Positions 1 through 8,225 of a stretch of DNA of 64,000 nt are shown here, in pieces. Positions within the stretch are counted from its first letter, which is position 1; every line of letters begins with the position of its first letter. The notes under the pieces were generated by a model, which saw only the letters and a program-made list of their open reading frames with translations, searched no databases and was not told the origin of the DNA. Origin of the DNA: Micromonospora sp. WMMD1155 (GTDB lineage: Bacteria; Actinomycetota; Actinomycetes; Mycobacteriales; Micromonosporaceae); assembly GCF_029581275.1 (NCBI RefSeq), contig NZ_CP120742.1, positions 4,402,501-4,466,500 on the forward strand. Reading direction: 5' to 3'. Both the position numbers and the translations under genes were made by a program.

Positions 1-2
1 AG

Positions 3-314
3 CTGCCCCGGGGCGCGACCCTGCTGGCCGCGTCGACCCGTTACCCGCACCAGGCGTTCCGGCTCGGTGACCGGGCCTGGGGTCTGCAGTTCCACATCGA
101 GTGCGACGCCGCGATGATCGCCGACTGGTCGACCGACTCGGCCCAACTCGCCGAGCTGGGCTACGACCCGGAGTTGGTGGTGGCGGCCTGCGCCTCGGTG
201 TTGGCCGACATCGAGGAGGTCTGGCAGCCGTTCGCCGCCCGGTTCGCCGCGCTGGCGCTCGGCGAGTTGGACGACAGCGTGACGCGGCGCGGCCTGCCGC
301 TGCTCGGGCACTGA
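3..314 (+). CDS. Type 1 glutamine amidotransferase, C-terminal part (truncated by window edge)
   Basis: Only the last 103 codons are present; the reading frame is open to the left edge. The fragment contains WGLQFHIECD, the conserved block carrying the His and Glu of the class I glutamine amidotransferase Cys-His-Glu triad, followed by a helical tail ending GLPLLGH. The nucleophilic Cys lies outside the window. Class I GATases release ammonia from glutamine for a partner domain; the partner cannot be told from this piece, and it could be a GMP-synthase-like stand-alone GATase. The stop TGA overlaps the glnE start (ATGA), so the two genes are probably co-transcribed and translationally coupled, which fits a nitrogen-metabolism context. 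Confidence 0.8.
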   Translation: MPRGATLLAASTRYPHQAFRLGDRAWGLQFHIECDAAMIADWSTDSAQLAELGYDPELVVAACASVLADIEEVWQPFAARFAALALGELDDSVTRRGLPLLGH

Positions 315-3300
315 TGAGCCGGCCGACCAGGACGCCGGGGCGGCTCGCCCGGTACGGGTTCGGCACCGCGGAGGGCGACGGCGGCGCGCGCGCCGCGGAC
401 CTTCTCGGCCCGGACGGGCTGCGGCTGTGGCGGCCGGAGGAGCAGGAGCCGACCGACGAGCCGGCCGGGGAACTGCTCGCCGCGCTGTCCCGGGCCGCCG
501 ACCCGGATCTGGCCCTGCGCCAACTGCACCGCATCGTCGAGGCCGCGAGGCGGACCGACGGCACCAACGCGCCGGGCGGCGGCAGCCGTGCCAGTGTGCC
601 GGGCAGCGGCAGCGGCACCAGTGCGCGAGGTGGCGGCAGCGGCACCAGTGCGCGAGGTGGCGGCAGCGGTGCCGGGACACCGGGCGGCAGCGGCGGCGAC
701 GCGTACCCTCCGCTGCTGGCGGAGCTGCACGCCGACCCCGGGCTGCGGCGGCGACTCATCGCCGTGCTGGGCGCGTCGTCGGCGCTCGGCGACCACCTGG
801 TGGCGAACCCCGAGCACTGCCTGACCCTGCGTACCGCCCCGGACGGGCTCGCCCCCGTTGCCGAAGGGCGGCTGGAGGTGACCGACGGCGGCAACCCGGT
901 GGCGGCGCTGCGCACCGCGTACCGGTTGGCGTTGCTGCGGATCGCCGCGGCGGACCTGACCGGTGGCCGCGGCCTGGAGCAGACGATGGCCGCGCTCTCC
1001 GCGCTTGCCGACGCGACGCTCGCCGCCGCGTACGAGATCGCTGTCGCCGAACTGGCGGACGGCACCGAGCGGCCCCGGCTCGCGGTGGTGGCGATGGGCA
1101 AGTGCGGCGGTGGCGAGCTGAACTACGTCTCCGACGTGGACGTCATCTTCGTCGCCGCCGAGGACGCCGACCTGTCCGCCGCGACCCAGGTGGCGACCCG
1201 GCTGATCTCCGTCTGCGGGATGGTCGCCTGGCCGGTGGACGCCGCGCTGCGCCCCGAGGGCAACCGGGGCCCGCTGGTGCGGACCCTCGCCAGCCACCTC
1301 GCCTACTACCGGCGGTGGGCGCGCACCTGGGAGTTCCAGGCGCTGCTCAAGGCCCGCCCGGCCGCCGGTGACCTGCCGCTGGCCCAGGAGTGGATCGACC
1401 AGCTCGCGCCACTGGTGTGGCGGGCGGCCGAACGGCCCGAGGCGGTCGAGGACGTGCGCGCCATGCGCCGCCGGATCATCGACAACATCCCGCCGAAGGA
1501 GCTGGAACGCGAGATCAAACGCGGCCCCGGCGGGCTGCGCGACATCGAGTTCGCCGTCCAGTTGCTGCAACTCGTGCACGGTCGCGGCGACGAGACGCTG
1601 CGGGAGCCGGGCACCATCCCGGCGCTGCGCGCGCTCGTCGCCGGCGGCTACGTCGGTCGCGCCGACGGCGAGGCGCTGCTGCGCGGCTACCGCTTCCTGC
1701 GCGGCGTCGAGCACCGGCTGCAACTCCAGGGCCTCCGTCGCACCCACACCGTGCCGACCGAGCCGGGCGCGCTGCGCTGGCTCGCCGCCGCGCTGGGTTT
1801 CACGGCCACGCCGGGGCGCAGCGCCGTGGAGAGCTTCCGGGCCGAGTGGGTCACCCACGCCACCGAGGTACGCCGGCTGCACGCCAAACTGCTCTACCGG
1901 CCGCTGCTGGAGTCGGTGGCCCGGGTGCCGGCCGACGGGCTGCGGCTCACCCCCGAGGCGGCCCGGAACCGGTTGGAGATCCTCGGTTTCGCCGACCCGG
2001 CCGGGGCGCTGCGGCACCTCCAGGCGCTCACCGGCGGGGTGAGCCGCACGGCGGCCATCCAGCGGACCCTGCTGCCGGTGCTGTTGAGCGAGTTCGCCGA
2101 CGCGCCGGAGCCGGACCGAGGGCTGCTCAACTACCGCAAGGTCTCCGACAAGCTCGGCAGCACCCCCTGGTACCTGCGGCTGCTGCGCGACGGCGGCCCG
2201 GTCGCCCGCCGGCTGGCCCGGGTCCTCGCGCTGTCCCGGTACGTCGCCGACCTGCTCGCCCGCGACCCGGAGGCCCTGCGGCTGCTGGCCGAGGAGAACG
2301 AGCTGGCCCCGCGCTCATCCGACGTGCTCCGGGAGGGGTTCCTCGCGGCGGCGGCCCGGCACACCGATCCGGTCGAGGCGGCCGGTGCGGTGCGCGCGCT
2401 GCGACGTCGGGAGCTGGTCCGGGTGGCCTGCGCCGACCTGCTCTGCCGGGCGGGCGCGCTCGCGCCCACCCCCACCCGACCGGACGGCGCGAACCGGCCC
2501 GCCCCCGGGCTGGCCGACATCACCGAGGTCGGCACGGCGCTCGCCGACGTCACCGACGCCACCCTGGCCGCCGCGCTGCGCGCCGCCCGGGCCAGCCAGC
2601 CCGCGCCGGAGGGGCTGCGGTTCGCGGTGATCGGCATGGGACGGCTCGGCGGGTACGAGTCGAACTACCTCTCCGACGCCGACGTGCTCTTCGTCTACGA
2701 CCCGCCCGCCGGGGTCAGCGAGAGCGCCGCCAGCGCCGCCGCGCACGCGATAGCCGAGGAACTGCGCCGGTTGCTCGGGGTGCCCGCCCCGGACCCGCCG
2801 CTGGGCGTCGACGCCGACCTGCGCCCGGAGGGCCGGCAGGGTCCGCTGGTGCGCAGCCTCGCCGCCTATTCGGCGTACTACGCCCGCTGGTCGCGGGTGT
2901 GGGAGGCGCAGGCGTTGCTGCGCGCCCGGTTCGTCTGCGGCGACGCGGGTCTGGGCGCCGAGTTCGAGGCGATGATCGACCCGGTGCGGTACCCGGCCGA
3001 CGGGCTGACCCGCGAGCAGGTCGTCGAGATCCGGCGGATCAAGGCCCGGGTGGAGACCGAGCGGCTGCCCCGGGGCGCCGACCCGGCCACCCACACCAAA
3101 CTGGGTCGCGGTGCCCTGGCCGACGTGGAGTGGGCGGTGCAGCTCGTCCAGCTCCGGCACGCCGGGGCGAACCCGGCGCTGCGCGGCACGCGTACCCTCG
3201 ACGCTCTCGCGGCGGCCGAGCGGGCCGGCCTGATCGACCCGGCGGACGCCGCCGAGATGGCCGCCGGGTGGTCCCTGGCCGCGCAGGTCCGCAACGCGTT

Positions 3301-3466
3301 GATGCTGGTCCGGGGTCGGGCCGGCGACCAGCTGCCCCGGCACGGGGTGGAGCTGGCCGGTGTGGTCCGGCTGCTCGGCCGCGACGACCCGGGGGAGTTC
3401 CTCGACGAGTACCTGCGCGTCGGTCGTCGTTCCCGGGCCGCTACCGAACGGGTCCTCAATGCCTGA
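314..3466 (+). CDS. glnE: Bifunctional glutamine synthetase adenylyltransferase/deadenylyltransferase GlnE
   Basis: The 1050-residue product is the usual size for GlnE, which adds AMP to or removes it from a tyrosine of glutamine synthetase according to nitrogen status. It has two nucleotidyltransferase units. The N-terminal (adenylyl-removing) unit shows GELNYVSDVDVIFVA near residues 265-279. The C-terminal (adenylylating) unit shows MGRLGGYESNYLSDADVLF near 774-793. Each keeps the G...DxD metal-binding signature and is followed by a GlnE helical domain (RGPGGLRDIEF and KLGRGALADVEW). The start ATG overlaps the upstream stop (ATGA). An unusual Gly/Ser-rich insertion occupies residues 88-128 and contains two identical 27-bp direct repeats (611-637 and 638-664, encoding SGTSARGGG twice). 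The target glnA is 6 kb downstream on the other strand. Confidence 0.97.
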   Translation: MSRPTRTPGRLARYGFGTAEGDGGARAADLLGPDGLRLWRPEEQEPTDEPAGELLAALSRAADPDLALRQLHRIVEAARRTDGTNAPGGGSRASVPGSGSGTSARGGGSGTSARGGGSGAGTPGGSGGDAYPPLLAELHADPGLRRRLIAVLGASSALGDHLVANPEHCLTLRTAPDGLAPVAEGRLEVTDGGNPVAALRTAYRLALLRIAAADLTGGRGLEQTMAALSALADATLAAAYEIAVAELADGTERPRLAVVAMGKCGGGELNYVSDVDVIFVAAEDADLSAATQVATRLISVCGMVAWPVDAALRPEGNRGPLVRTLASHLAYYRRWARTWEFQALLKARPAAGDLPLAQEWIDQLAPLVWRAAERPEAVEDVRAMRRRIIDNIPPKELEREIKRGPGGLRDIEFAVQLLQLVHGRGDETLREPGTIPALRALVAGGYVGRADGEALLRGYRFLRGVEHRLQLQGLRRTHTVPTEPGALRWLAAALGFTATPGRSAVESFRAEWVTHATEVRRLHAKLLYRPLLESVARVPADGLRLTPEAARNRLEILGFADPAGALRHLQALTGGVSRTAAIQRTLLPVLLSEFADAPEPDRGLLNYRKVSDKLGSTPWYLRLLRDGGPVARRLARVLALSRYVADLLARDPEALRLLAEENELAPRSSDVLREGFLAAAARHTDPVEAAGAVRALRRRELVRVACADLLCRAGALAPTPTRPDGANRPAPGLADITEVGTALADVTDATLAAALRAARASQPAPEGLRFAVIGMGRLGGYESNYLSDADVLFVYDPPAGVSESAASAAAHAIAEELRRLLGVPAPDPPLGVDADLRPEGRQGPLVRSLAAYSAYYARWSRVWEAQALLRARFVCGDAGLGAEFEAMIDPVRYPADGLTREQVVEIRRIKARVETERLPRGADPATHTKLGRGALADVEWAVQLVQLRHAGANPALRGTRTLDALAAAERAGLIDPADAAEMAAGWSLAAQVRNALMLVRGRAGDQLPRHGVELAGVVRLLGRDDPGEFLDEYLRVGRRSRAATERVLNA
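611..664 (+). repeat. Two perfect 27-bp in-frame direct repeats in glnE
   Basis: Positions 611-637 and 638-664 are identical and encode SGTSARGGG twice inside the Gly/Ser-rich N-terminal insertion of GlnE. The unit is a multiple of three, so the frame is kept. Confidence 0.9.
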
Positions 3467-5075
3467 CGCGTCGCCCCGCCCGTTCGGGCGGCGCACCGGC
3501 TGGGCGGCGGCGACCGGGGTCGCGCTGGTGCTCGCCGTCGCGTTCCTGGTCGCGCCCCGGATGGGCACCGACCTCGCGGCGCAGGTGGCCCGCGCCGAGT
3601 TCGCCGACCGGTACGGTGCGACGCCGCTCGACCTCGGCTGGTACGGCGGCGTCAACCAGTACGGCTACAGCCTGTTCACAGCCCGGCTGGGTGCGTTGGT
3701 CGGGGTGCGTCCACTGGGGGCCGTCGCCGCGGTGCTCGGCGCGTTCGCGCTGGCGTGGCTGTTCGCCCGGAACCGGGCCCGACGGCCGCTGCTGGCCGGT
3801 GTCCTCGGCGCCGTGGTCCTCGTCGGCAACCTGGCGAGCGGACGGATCACCTTCGCGGTCGGGCTGACGTTCGGATTGGTGGCGCTCTGCGCCGTCAGCA
3901 CGGAACGCCCGCCACGTCCGCTCCGGTTGGCGCTGGCCGCGGTCTGCGCCGCCCTGGCGACGGCGGCGAGCCCGGTCGCCGGCCTGTTCACCGGGCTGGC
4001 CGGTGCGGCGTTGCTGCTGGCCGCCCTGCGGCGCGGCGACGGACCGGGCCGCCCGCTGGCGGGTGGGTGGCGGGCGGAGGGTCCACTGGCGGAGGGTCTC
4101 GTCCTGGCCCTGGCCCCGGCGGTCACGCTCGCGCCGATCGCGCTCCTCTTCGGCAACGGCGGCACCCAGCCGTACTCGGCCGAGTCGATGCGGATCAACG
4201 TCGCGCTCGCCGTGCTGGTGGCGGTCCTGCTGCCGCGACGCCGCCGGGTGCTGCGGGTCGGCGCGGCGCTCACCGTCCTGCTCCTGGTCGGGGCCTACTA
4301 CGTGCCCAGCCCCATCGGGTCCAACGCGCTGCGCCTGCCGCTGCTCTTCGCGCTGCCCGTGCTGGCCGGGTACGCCCCGCTGCCCGGCCCGTGGCTGGCC
4401 GGGCTGCTCGCCGCCACGGTGTGGTGGCAGTCGCCGGTGATGACGAGCGACGTCACCCGGGCCGGTGCGCCGGAGAGCGCCCCGGCGTTCCACCGACCGC
4501 TCGTCGACGAACTGCACCGGCGGCAACCCGTCGGACGGGTCGAGGTGGTGCCGCTGCGCGACCACTGGGAGTCGGCGTACCTGCCCCCGACCGTGCCGTT
4601 GGCCCGTGGCTGGGAACGTCAGGTCGACAGCGACCGCAACGCGCTGTTCTACGACGGCACCCTGAACGCGCAGACCTACGAGCGGTGGCTCCACGACGAG
4701 GCGGTGACCTACGTGGCCGTCGCACCGGACGCCCCCGCCGACCGGTGGGGTCGGGACGAGGCCGCGTTGATCCGCGCCGGCCTGCCGTACCTGCGGGAGG
4801 TCTGGCGTGATGCGACCTGGCGGCTGTACGCCGTGGCCGACCCGACGCCGCTGGTCGGCGTACCGGGCCGGCTCGTCGCCTCCGACCGGGGCTCGGTGCG
4901 GTTGACCGCCGCGCCCGGCGACGTGCCGGTGCGGGTGCGCTGGTCGCGGTGGCTGTCGCTGAGCGGCCCGGACGGCTGCCTGCGCCCCGGTGCGGACGGG
5001 TGGACCGAGGTGCGGGTCCGCGCGGCCGGCGACTACACGATCAGCAGCGACCTGGCACCGGCCGAGCACTGCTGA
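3459..5075 (+). CDS. Polytopic membrane protein of unknown function
   Basis: A 538-residue protein whose ATG overlaps the 3' end of glnE by 8 bp, so it is likely co-transcribed. About ten to twelve hydrophobic segments fill residues 15-330, beginning with GVALVLAVAFLVAP. A soluble region of about 200 residues follows, ending in a short Cys-containing tail (PDGCLRPG...AEHC). The early loop NQYGYSLFTARL and the topology (membrane helices then extracytoplasmic domain) resemble actinobacterial GT-C-like membrane proteins, but I see no convincing catalytic motif. Two GT-C mannosyltransferase genes follow directly, which suggests, without proving, a role in cell-envelope glycan synthesis. Confidence 0.75.
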   Translation: MPDASPRPFGRRTGWAAATGVALVLAVAFLVAPRMGTDLAAQVARAEFADRYGATPLDLGWYGGVNQYGYSLFTARLGALVGVRPLGAVAAVLGAFALAWLFARNRARRPLLAGVLGAVVLVGNLASGRITFAVGLTFGLVALCAVSTERPPRPLRLALAAVCAALATAASPVAGLFTGLAGAALLLAALRRGDGPGRPLAGGWRAEGPLAEGLVLALAPAVTLAPIALLFGNGGTQPYSAESMRINVALAVLVAVLLPRRRRVLRVGAALTVLLLVGAYYVPSPIGSNALRLPLLFALPVLAGYAPLPGPWLAGLLAATVWWQSPVMTSDVTRAGAPESAPAFHRPLVDELHRRQPVGRVEVVPLRDHWESAYLPPTVPLARGWERQVDSDRNALFYDGTLNAQTYERWLHDEAVTYVAVAPDAPADRWGRDEAALIRAGLPYLREVWRDATWRLYAVADPTPLVGVPGRLVASDRGSVRLTAAPGDVPVRVRWSRWLSLSGPDGCLRPGADGWTEVRVRAAGDYTISSDLAPAEHC

Positions 5076-5114
5076 CGGTGCCTGCCGTCGCCCTCCGACC
5101 CGAGGGCTGGCAGC

Positions 5115-6524
5115 ATGTCGGGCGTGCCTCCCCACCTCGCGCGCTGGACCGGCCTGGTCGGCTCGACGCTGCTCGCGCTGTCCGCGTTCCTCGGCGGCGC
5201 GTTCCCGAGCGGCCCGCTGCGCAGCACCCCGGTCAGCATCTGGCAGGGCCCCCACGGGCCACTGGTCCTGGCCGCCTGGCTGGTCGGCACCGGCCTGCTG
5301 GCGTACGCCTGGTGGGCTCTGCGCGACGCGGTGCCGTCGACCCGCTGGGCGCTGGTCACCGTGGGGCTGTGGCTGCTGCCGCTGCTCGTCGCGCCCCCGT
5401 TCGGCAGCCGCGACGTGTACGCGTACGCCTGCCAGGGTGCCAGCTTCGCCGGTGGCATCAGCCCGTACGAGCACGGCGTCTCCGCGTTGCCCTGCCCCTG
5501 GCTGGACACCGTCTCCGTCATCTGGCGGGACACCCCGGCGCCGTACGGGCCGCTGTTCGTCCTCATCGCGGGTGCGGTGGTCGAGGTCACCGGGTCGCTG
5601 AACGCCAGCGTCGTGCTGTTCCGGGCCCTGTCCCTGGTCGGCGTGGCGCTGACCGCGTGGGCGCTGCCGGTGCTGGCCCGCCGGGCCGGGGTGCCCGCCC
5701 GACGGGCGGTGTGGCTGGCGCTCGGCTGCCCGCTGGTCGCCACGCACCTGATCGGCGGCCCCCACAACGACGTGCTGATGCTCGCCGCGCTGGTCGGAGG
5801 GCTGGCCGTGGTGGCCTCGAACCCGGGTCGGCGCGGAATGCTCCTGGTCGGCGGGCTGCTCCTCGGCATCGCCGTGGCGATCAAGGTCACCTCCGTGGTG
5901 GTGGTCCCGTTCGCCGCGTTGGCGGCGACCGCCGGGCCGTACCGGATCCGGACGCTGATCCGTGACGGCGGATGGGTGGTCGGCGGTGCCGTCGCCACCG
6001 TCGTGGGAGTGACGGTCGCCGGTGGGCTGGACTTCGGCTGGATCGGCGGGCTCTCCCAGGGCGGTGCCGCCATCGCCTGGACCTCCCCACCCACCGCCGT
6101 CGGGCAGACGATCGGCTACCTCGCGGTGCCGTTCGGCGGTCACGTCGACGCGTTGCCGGTGACGCGCGGGATCGCCGTGGTGCTGCTGGCCGTCCTGCTC
6201 GTCTGGCTCTGGTGGCGGGCCCGCACCCGGGACCCGCTGTTCTACGCCGGCCTGGCGCTCGCCGTCACCGTCGCGCTCGCCCCGGTGGTGCATCCCTGGT
6301 ACTGGACGTGGCCGCTGTTCGTGCTGGCCGCCACCGCCCGGCGTACCGGATGGTTCCTCGTGGTCGCCCTGGTCGCGTCGTTCCTGATCCTGCCGGACGG
6401 CACCGGCCTGCCCCGCTACACCAAGACGGTCGGGGCGCCGCTGATGACGCTGTTGGTGATCGTCGTGGTCGTCCGGTTGGTACGGTCGGCTCGGGCGACC
6501 CGTCAGCCGGTCGCCGTCGACTGA
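5115..6524 (+). CDS. MptB-type polyprenol-phosphomannose-dependent alpha-1,6-mannosyltransferase, copy 1
   Basis: A 469-residue integral membrane protein of the GT-C fold with about 12-13 predicted helices. It has the family block GSRDVYAYACQG near residue 97 followed by CPWLDTVSVIWRDTPAPYGP, and a conserved tail (HPWYWTWPLF, LPDGTGLPRYTK). The Asp in the first periplasmic loop is the usual GT-C catalytic position. In mycobacteria and corynebacteria MptB starts the mannan core of lipomannan using polyprenyl-phosphate-mannose as donor; the same general role is inferred here. Its neighbour at 6541 is a paralogue, so the pair looks like a tandem duplication. The ATG at 5115 lies 40 bp after the previous gene. 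Confidence 0.88.
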   Translation: MSGVPPHLARWTGLVGSTLLALSAFLGGAFPSGPLRSTPVSIWQGPHGPLVLAAWLVGTGLLAYAWWALRDAVPSTRWALVTVGLWLLPLLVAPPFGSRDVYAYACQGASFAGGISPYEHGVSALPCPWLDTVSVIWRDTPAPYGPLFVLIAGAVVEVTGSLNASVVLFRALSLVGVALTAWALPVLARRAGVPARRAVWLALGCPLVATHLIGGPHNDVLMLAALVGGLAVVASNPGRRGMLLVGGLLLGIAVAIKVTSVVVVPFAALAATAGPYRIRTLIRDGGWVVGGAVATVVGVTVAGGLDFGWIGGLSQGGAAIAWTSPPTAVGQTIGYLAVPFGGHVDALPVTRGIAVVLLAVLLVWLWWRARTRDPLFYAGLALAVTVALAPVVHPWYWTWPLFVLAATARRTGWFLVVALVASFLILPDGTGLPRYTKTVGAPLMTLLVIVVVVRLVRSARATRQPVAVD

Positions 6525-6540
6525 GGGGGAAGGTGCGCCG

Positions 6541-8157
6541 GTGACCGCTCCCGGCCCGCCTGGTTCGTCTGGCCCGCCTGGCTCGCGCGGCCCGGCTGGT
6601 TCGCGCGGCCCGGCTGGTTCGGTGGCTGCTGGTCCGGTGGCGGCCTCGGGAGCGCGGTACGTCGGGCTGGCCGGCGCGATCCTGCTCGCCGTGGCCGGAT
6701 ACCTCGGCGGCGCGCTACCAGACACCCCGTTCGGCGCGACACCGGCGTCGATCTGGCGAGCCCCGGACGATCCGGCGACGCTGACCTGCTGGCTGCTCGG
6801 CACCGTGCTGCTGGTCGGCGCGTGGTGGTCGTTGCGCGACGGTGCCCCGTCGACCCGATGGGCGTACGTCACCGCCGGGCTGTGGGCGCTGCCACTGCTG
6901 CTCGCGCCTCCGCTGGGCAGCCGGGACGTCTACTCGTACGCCTGCCAGGGCTGGACGTACGCGCACGGCGTCGACCCGTACGCGGTGGGGGTGGCGGCGG
7001 CGGGCTGCCCGTGGCTGGACACCGTCGCGCCGATCTGGCGGGACACCCCGGCACCGTACGGGCCGGTGTTCGTCCTGCTCGCCGCGCTCGCGGTCGACCT
7101 CGGTGGCGGGTTGACCGGCACGATCGTGGCGCTGCGGGTCATCGCCGTGGCGGGGTTGGTGCTGGCCGCGCTCTGTCTGCCCGGTCTGGCCCGTGCCGCC
7201 GGGGTGCCGACAGGGCGGGCAGCCTGGCTGGCGCTGGCCGGGCCGCTGGTCGGCGTACACCTGGTGGCCGGGGCGCACAACGACGCCGTGATGCTGGGTC
7301 TGCTGCTCTGCGGGCTGCTGGTGGCGATCCGGCGACCGGGTCGGCCCGGGGCGCTGCCGCTGGCCGGAGGGTTGCCGCTGGCCGGAGGGCTGCTGCTGGC
7401 TGGAGGGTTGCCGCTGGCCGGAGGGCTGCTCGGGCTGGCGGTCACGGTGAAGGCCACCGCCGTGGTGGTGGTGCCGTTCGCCGTGCTGGCCGGGATGCGG
7501 CGCCCGTACACGCTGCGGGCGTTGCTGCGCGACAGCGGTTGGCTGGCCGGAGGGCTCGTCGGCGCGGTGCTGGTCACCTCGGCGCTGTCCGGTCTCGGCT
7601 TCGGCTGGGTGGGCGGGCTGACGCACAGCGGCGACTCCGAGCAGTGGACGTCGCCACCCACCGCCGTCGGGTTCGTGGTGGACTACGTCGGCGCGCTGGT
7701 CGGTCGGGACCCGCAGGCCGTACCGGTGGTGCGGGCGGCCGCCCTGCTGCTCCTCGCCGGGTTGCTGGTGGTGCTCTGGTGGCGGTCCTGGCGGACCCTG
7801 CGCCGGCTGGACGACACCCCGGTTGCGATCGATGGCCGGGCTCAGGTCGCGCCGGTGCGGTTCGAGGTGGCGCGTCCCCGGGTGGCGCTGCGCGGTGCGG
7901 CGCTGGCGCTGGTCGCCACCGTCGTGCTGTCCCCGGTCTTCCACCCCTGGTACGCGACCTGGCCCCTCGCGCTGCTCGCGCTGACCGCCCTACGGACGAC
8001 GTGGTACGCGCTCCCGGCCGCCGTGGCGGCCTTCCTGGCCCTGCCGGACGGCACGAACCTGGCCCGCTTCACCAAGGCACCCGGCGCGCTGGCGATGACC
8101 GCGCTGCTCCTGACCGTCCTCCTCCGCGCCACCCGCCGCCGCAGTCGACCTGGATGA
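6541..8157 (+). CDS. MptB-type mannosyltransferase, copy 2, with repeat insertions
   Basis: A 538-residue paralogue of the preceding gene with the same landmarks (GSRDVYSYACQGW, CPWLDTVAPIWRDTPAPYGP, HPWYATWPL, LPDGTNLARFTK). The start is GTG at 6541, placed by the strong Shine-Dalgarno gaggggaagg just upstream. It differs from copy 1 by a collagen-like N-terminal extension (GPPGSSGPPGSRGPAGS; residues about 4-27) built from 18-bp repeats, and by four 18-bp units at 7354-7425 encoding LPLAGG-type hexapeptides in a membrane/loop region near residues 272-295. A longer loop separates the last helices (around residues 420-450). The donor is probably the same polyprenyl-phosphate-mannose, but acceptor specificity cannot be read from sequence. 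Confidence 0.86.
   Translation: MTAPGPPGSSGPPGSRGPAGSRGPAGSVAAGPVAASGARYVGLAGAILLAVAGYLGGALPDTPFGATPASIWRAPDDPATLTCWLLGTVLLVGAWWSLRDGAPSTRWAYVTAGLWALPLLLAPPLGSRDVYSYACQGWTYAHGVDPYAVGVAAAGCPWLDTVAPIWRDTPAPYGPVFVLLAALAVDLGGGLTGTIVALRVIAVAGLVLAALCLPGLARAAGVPTGRAAWLALAGPLVGVHLVAGAHNDAVMLGLLLCGLLVAIRRPGRPGALPLAGGLPLAGGLLLAGGLPLAGGLLGLAVTVKATAVVVVPFAVLAGMRRPYTLRALLRDSGWLAGGLVGAVLVTSALSGLGFGWVGGLTHSGDSEQWTSPPTAVGFVVDYVGALVGRDPQAVPVVRAAALLLLAGLLVVLWWRSWRTLRRLDDTPVAIDGRAQVAPVRFEVARPRVALRGAALALVATVVLSPVFHPWYATWPLALLALTALRTTWYALPAAVAAFLALPDGTNLARFTKAPGALAMTALLLTVLLRATRRRSRPG
6553..6624 (+). repeat. Four 18-bp collagen-like repeats in MptB copy 2
   Basis: Four imperfect in-frame 18-bp units encode Gly-Pro-Pro/Ala-Gly-Ser-Arg/Ser hexapeptides at the cytoplasmic N-terminus of the protein. 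Copy 1 of the gene has no such extension. Confidence 0.75.
7354..7425 (+). repeat. Four 18-bp tandem repeats inside MptB copy 2
   Basis: Units at 7354, 7372, 7390 and 7408. Units 2 and 4 are identical; the others differ by a few substitutions. They encode LPLAGG/LLLAGG hexapeptides in frame. Confidence 0.85.
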
Positions 8158-8210
8158 TCATGAGGTTGACGGGGCTGATCCGGACGGAACGCCTCGCCAA
8201 CCTCATGATC
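8156..8210. repeat. Intergenic inverted repeat (probable bidirectional terminator), GATC-flanked
   Basis: 16-bp arms at 8156-8171 and 8195-8210 with one mismatch. The element starts within the TGA stop of MptB copy 2 and lies between convergent genes. Its left arm and loop share the 19-nt string gatcatgaggttgacgggg with the element at 38768. No U-tract is visible. Confidence 0.75.
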
Positions 8211-8225
8211 GTCACCGTCGTGGGG

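Noticed and set aside
161..2017. 618-codon minus-strand frame antisense to glnE
   Set aside because: GlnE motifs are intact on the plus strand; the antisense product is repetitive and without motifs.
3456..6872. 1138-codon open frame on the minus strand across three membrane-protein genes
   Set aside because: Antisense shadow of genuine plus-strand genes; composition is Gln/His/Arg/Gly-rich nonsense and it has no family motifs, as expected from high-GC third positions.
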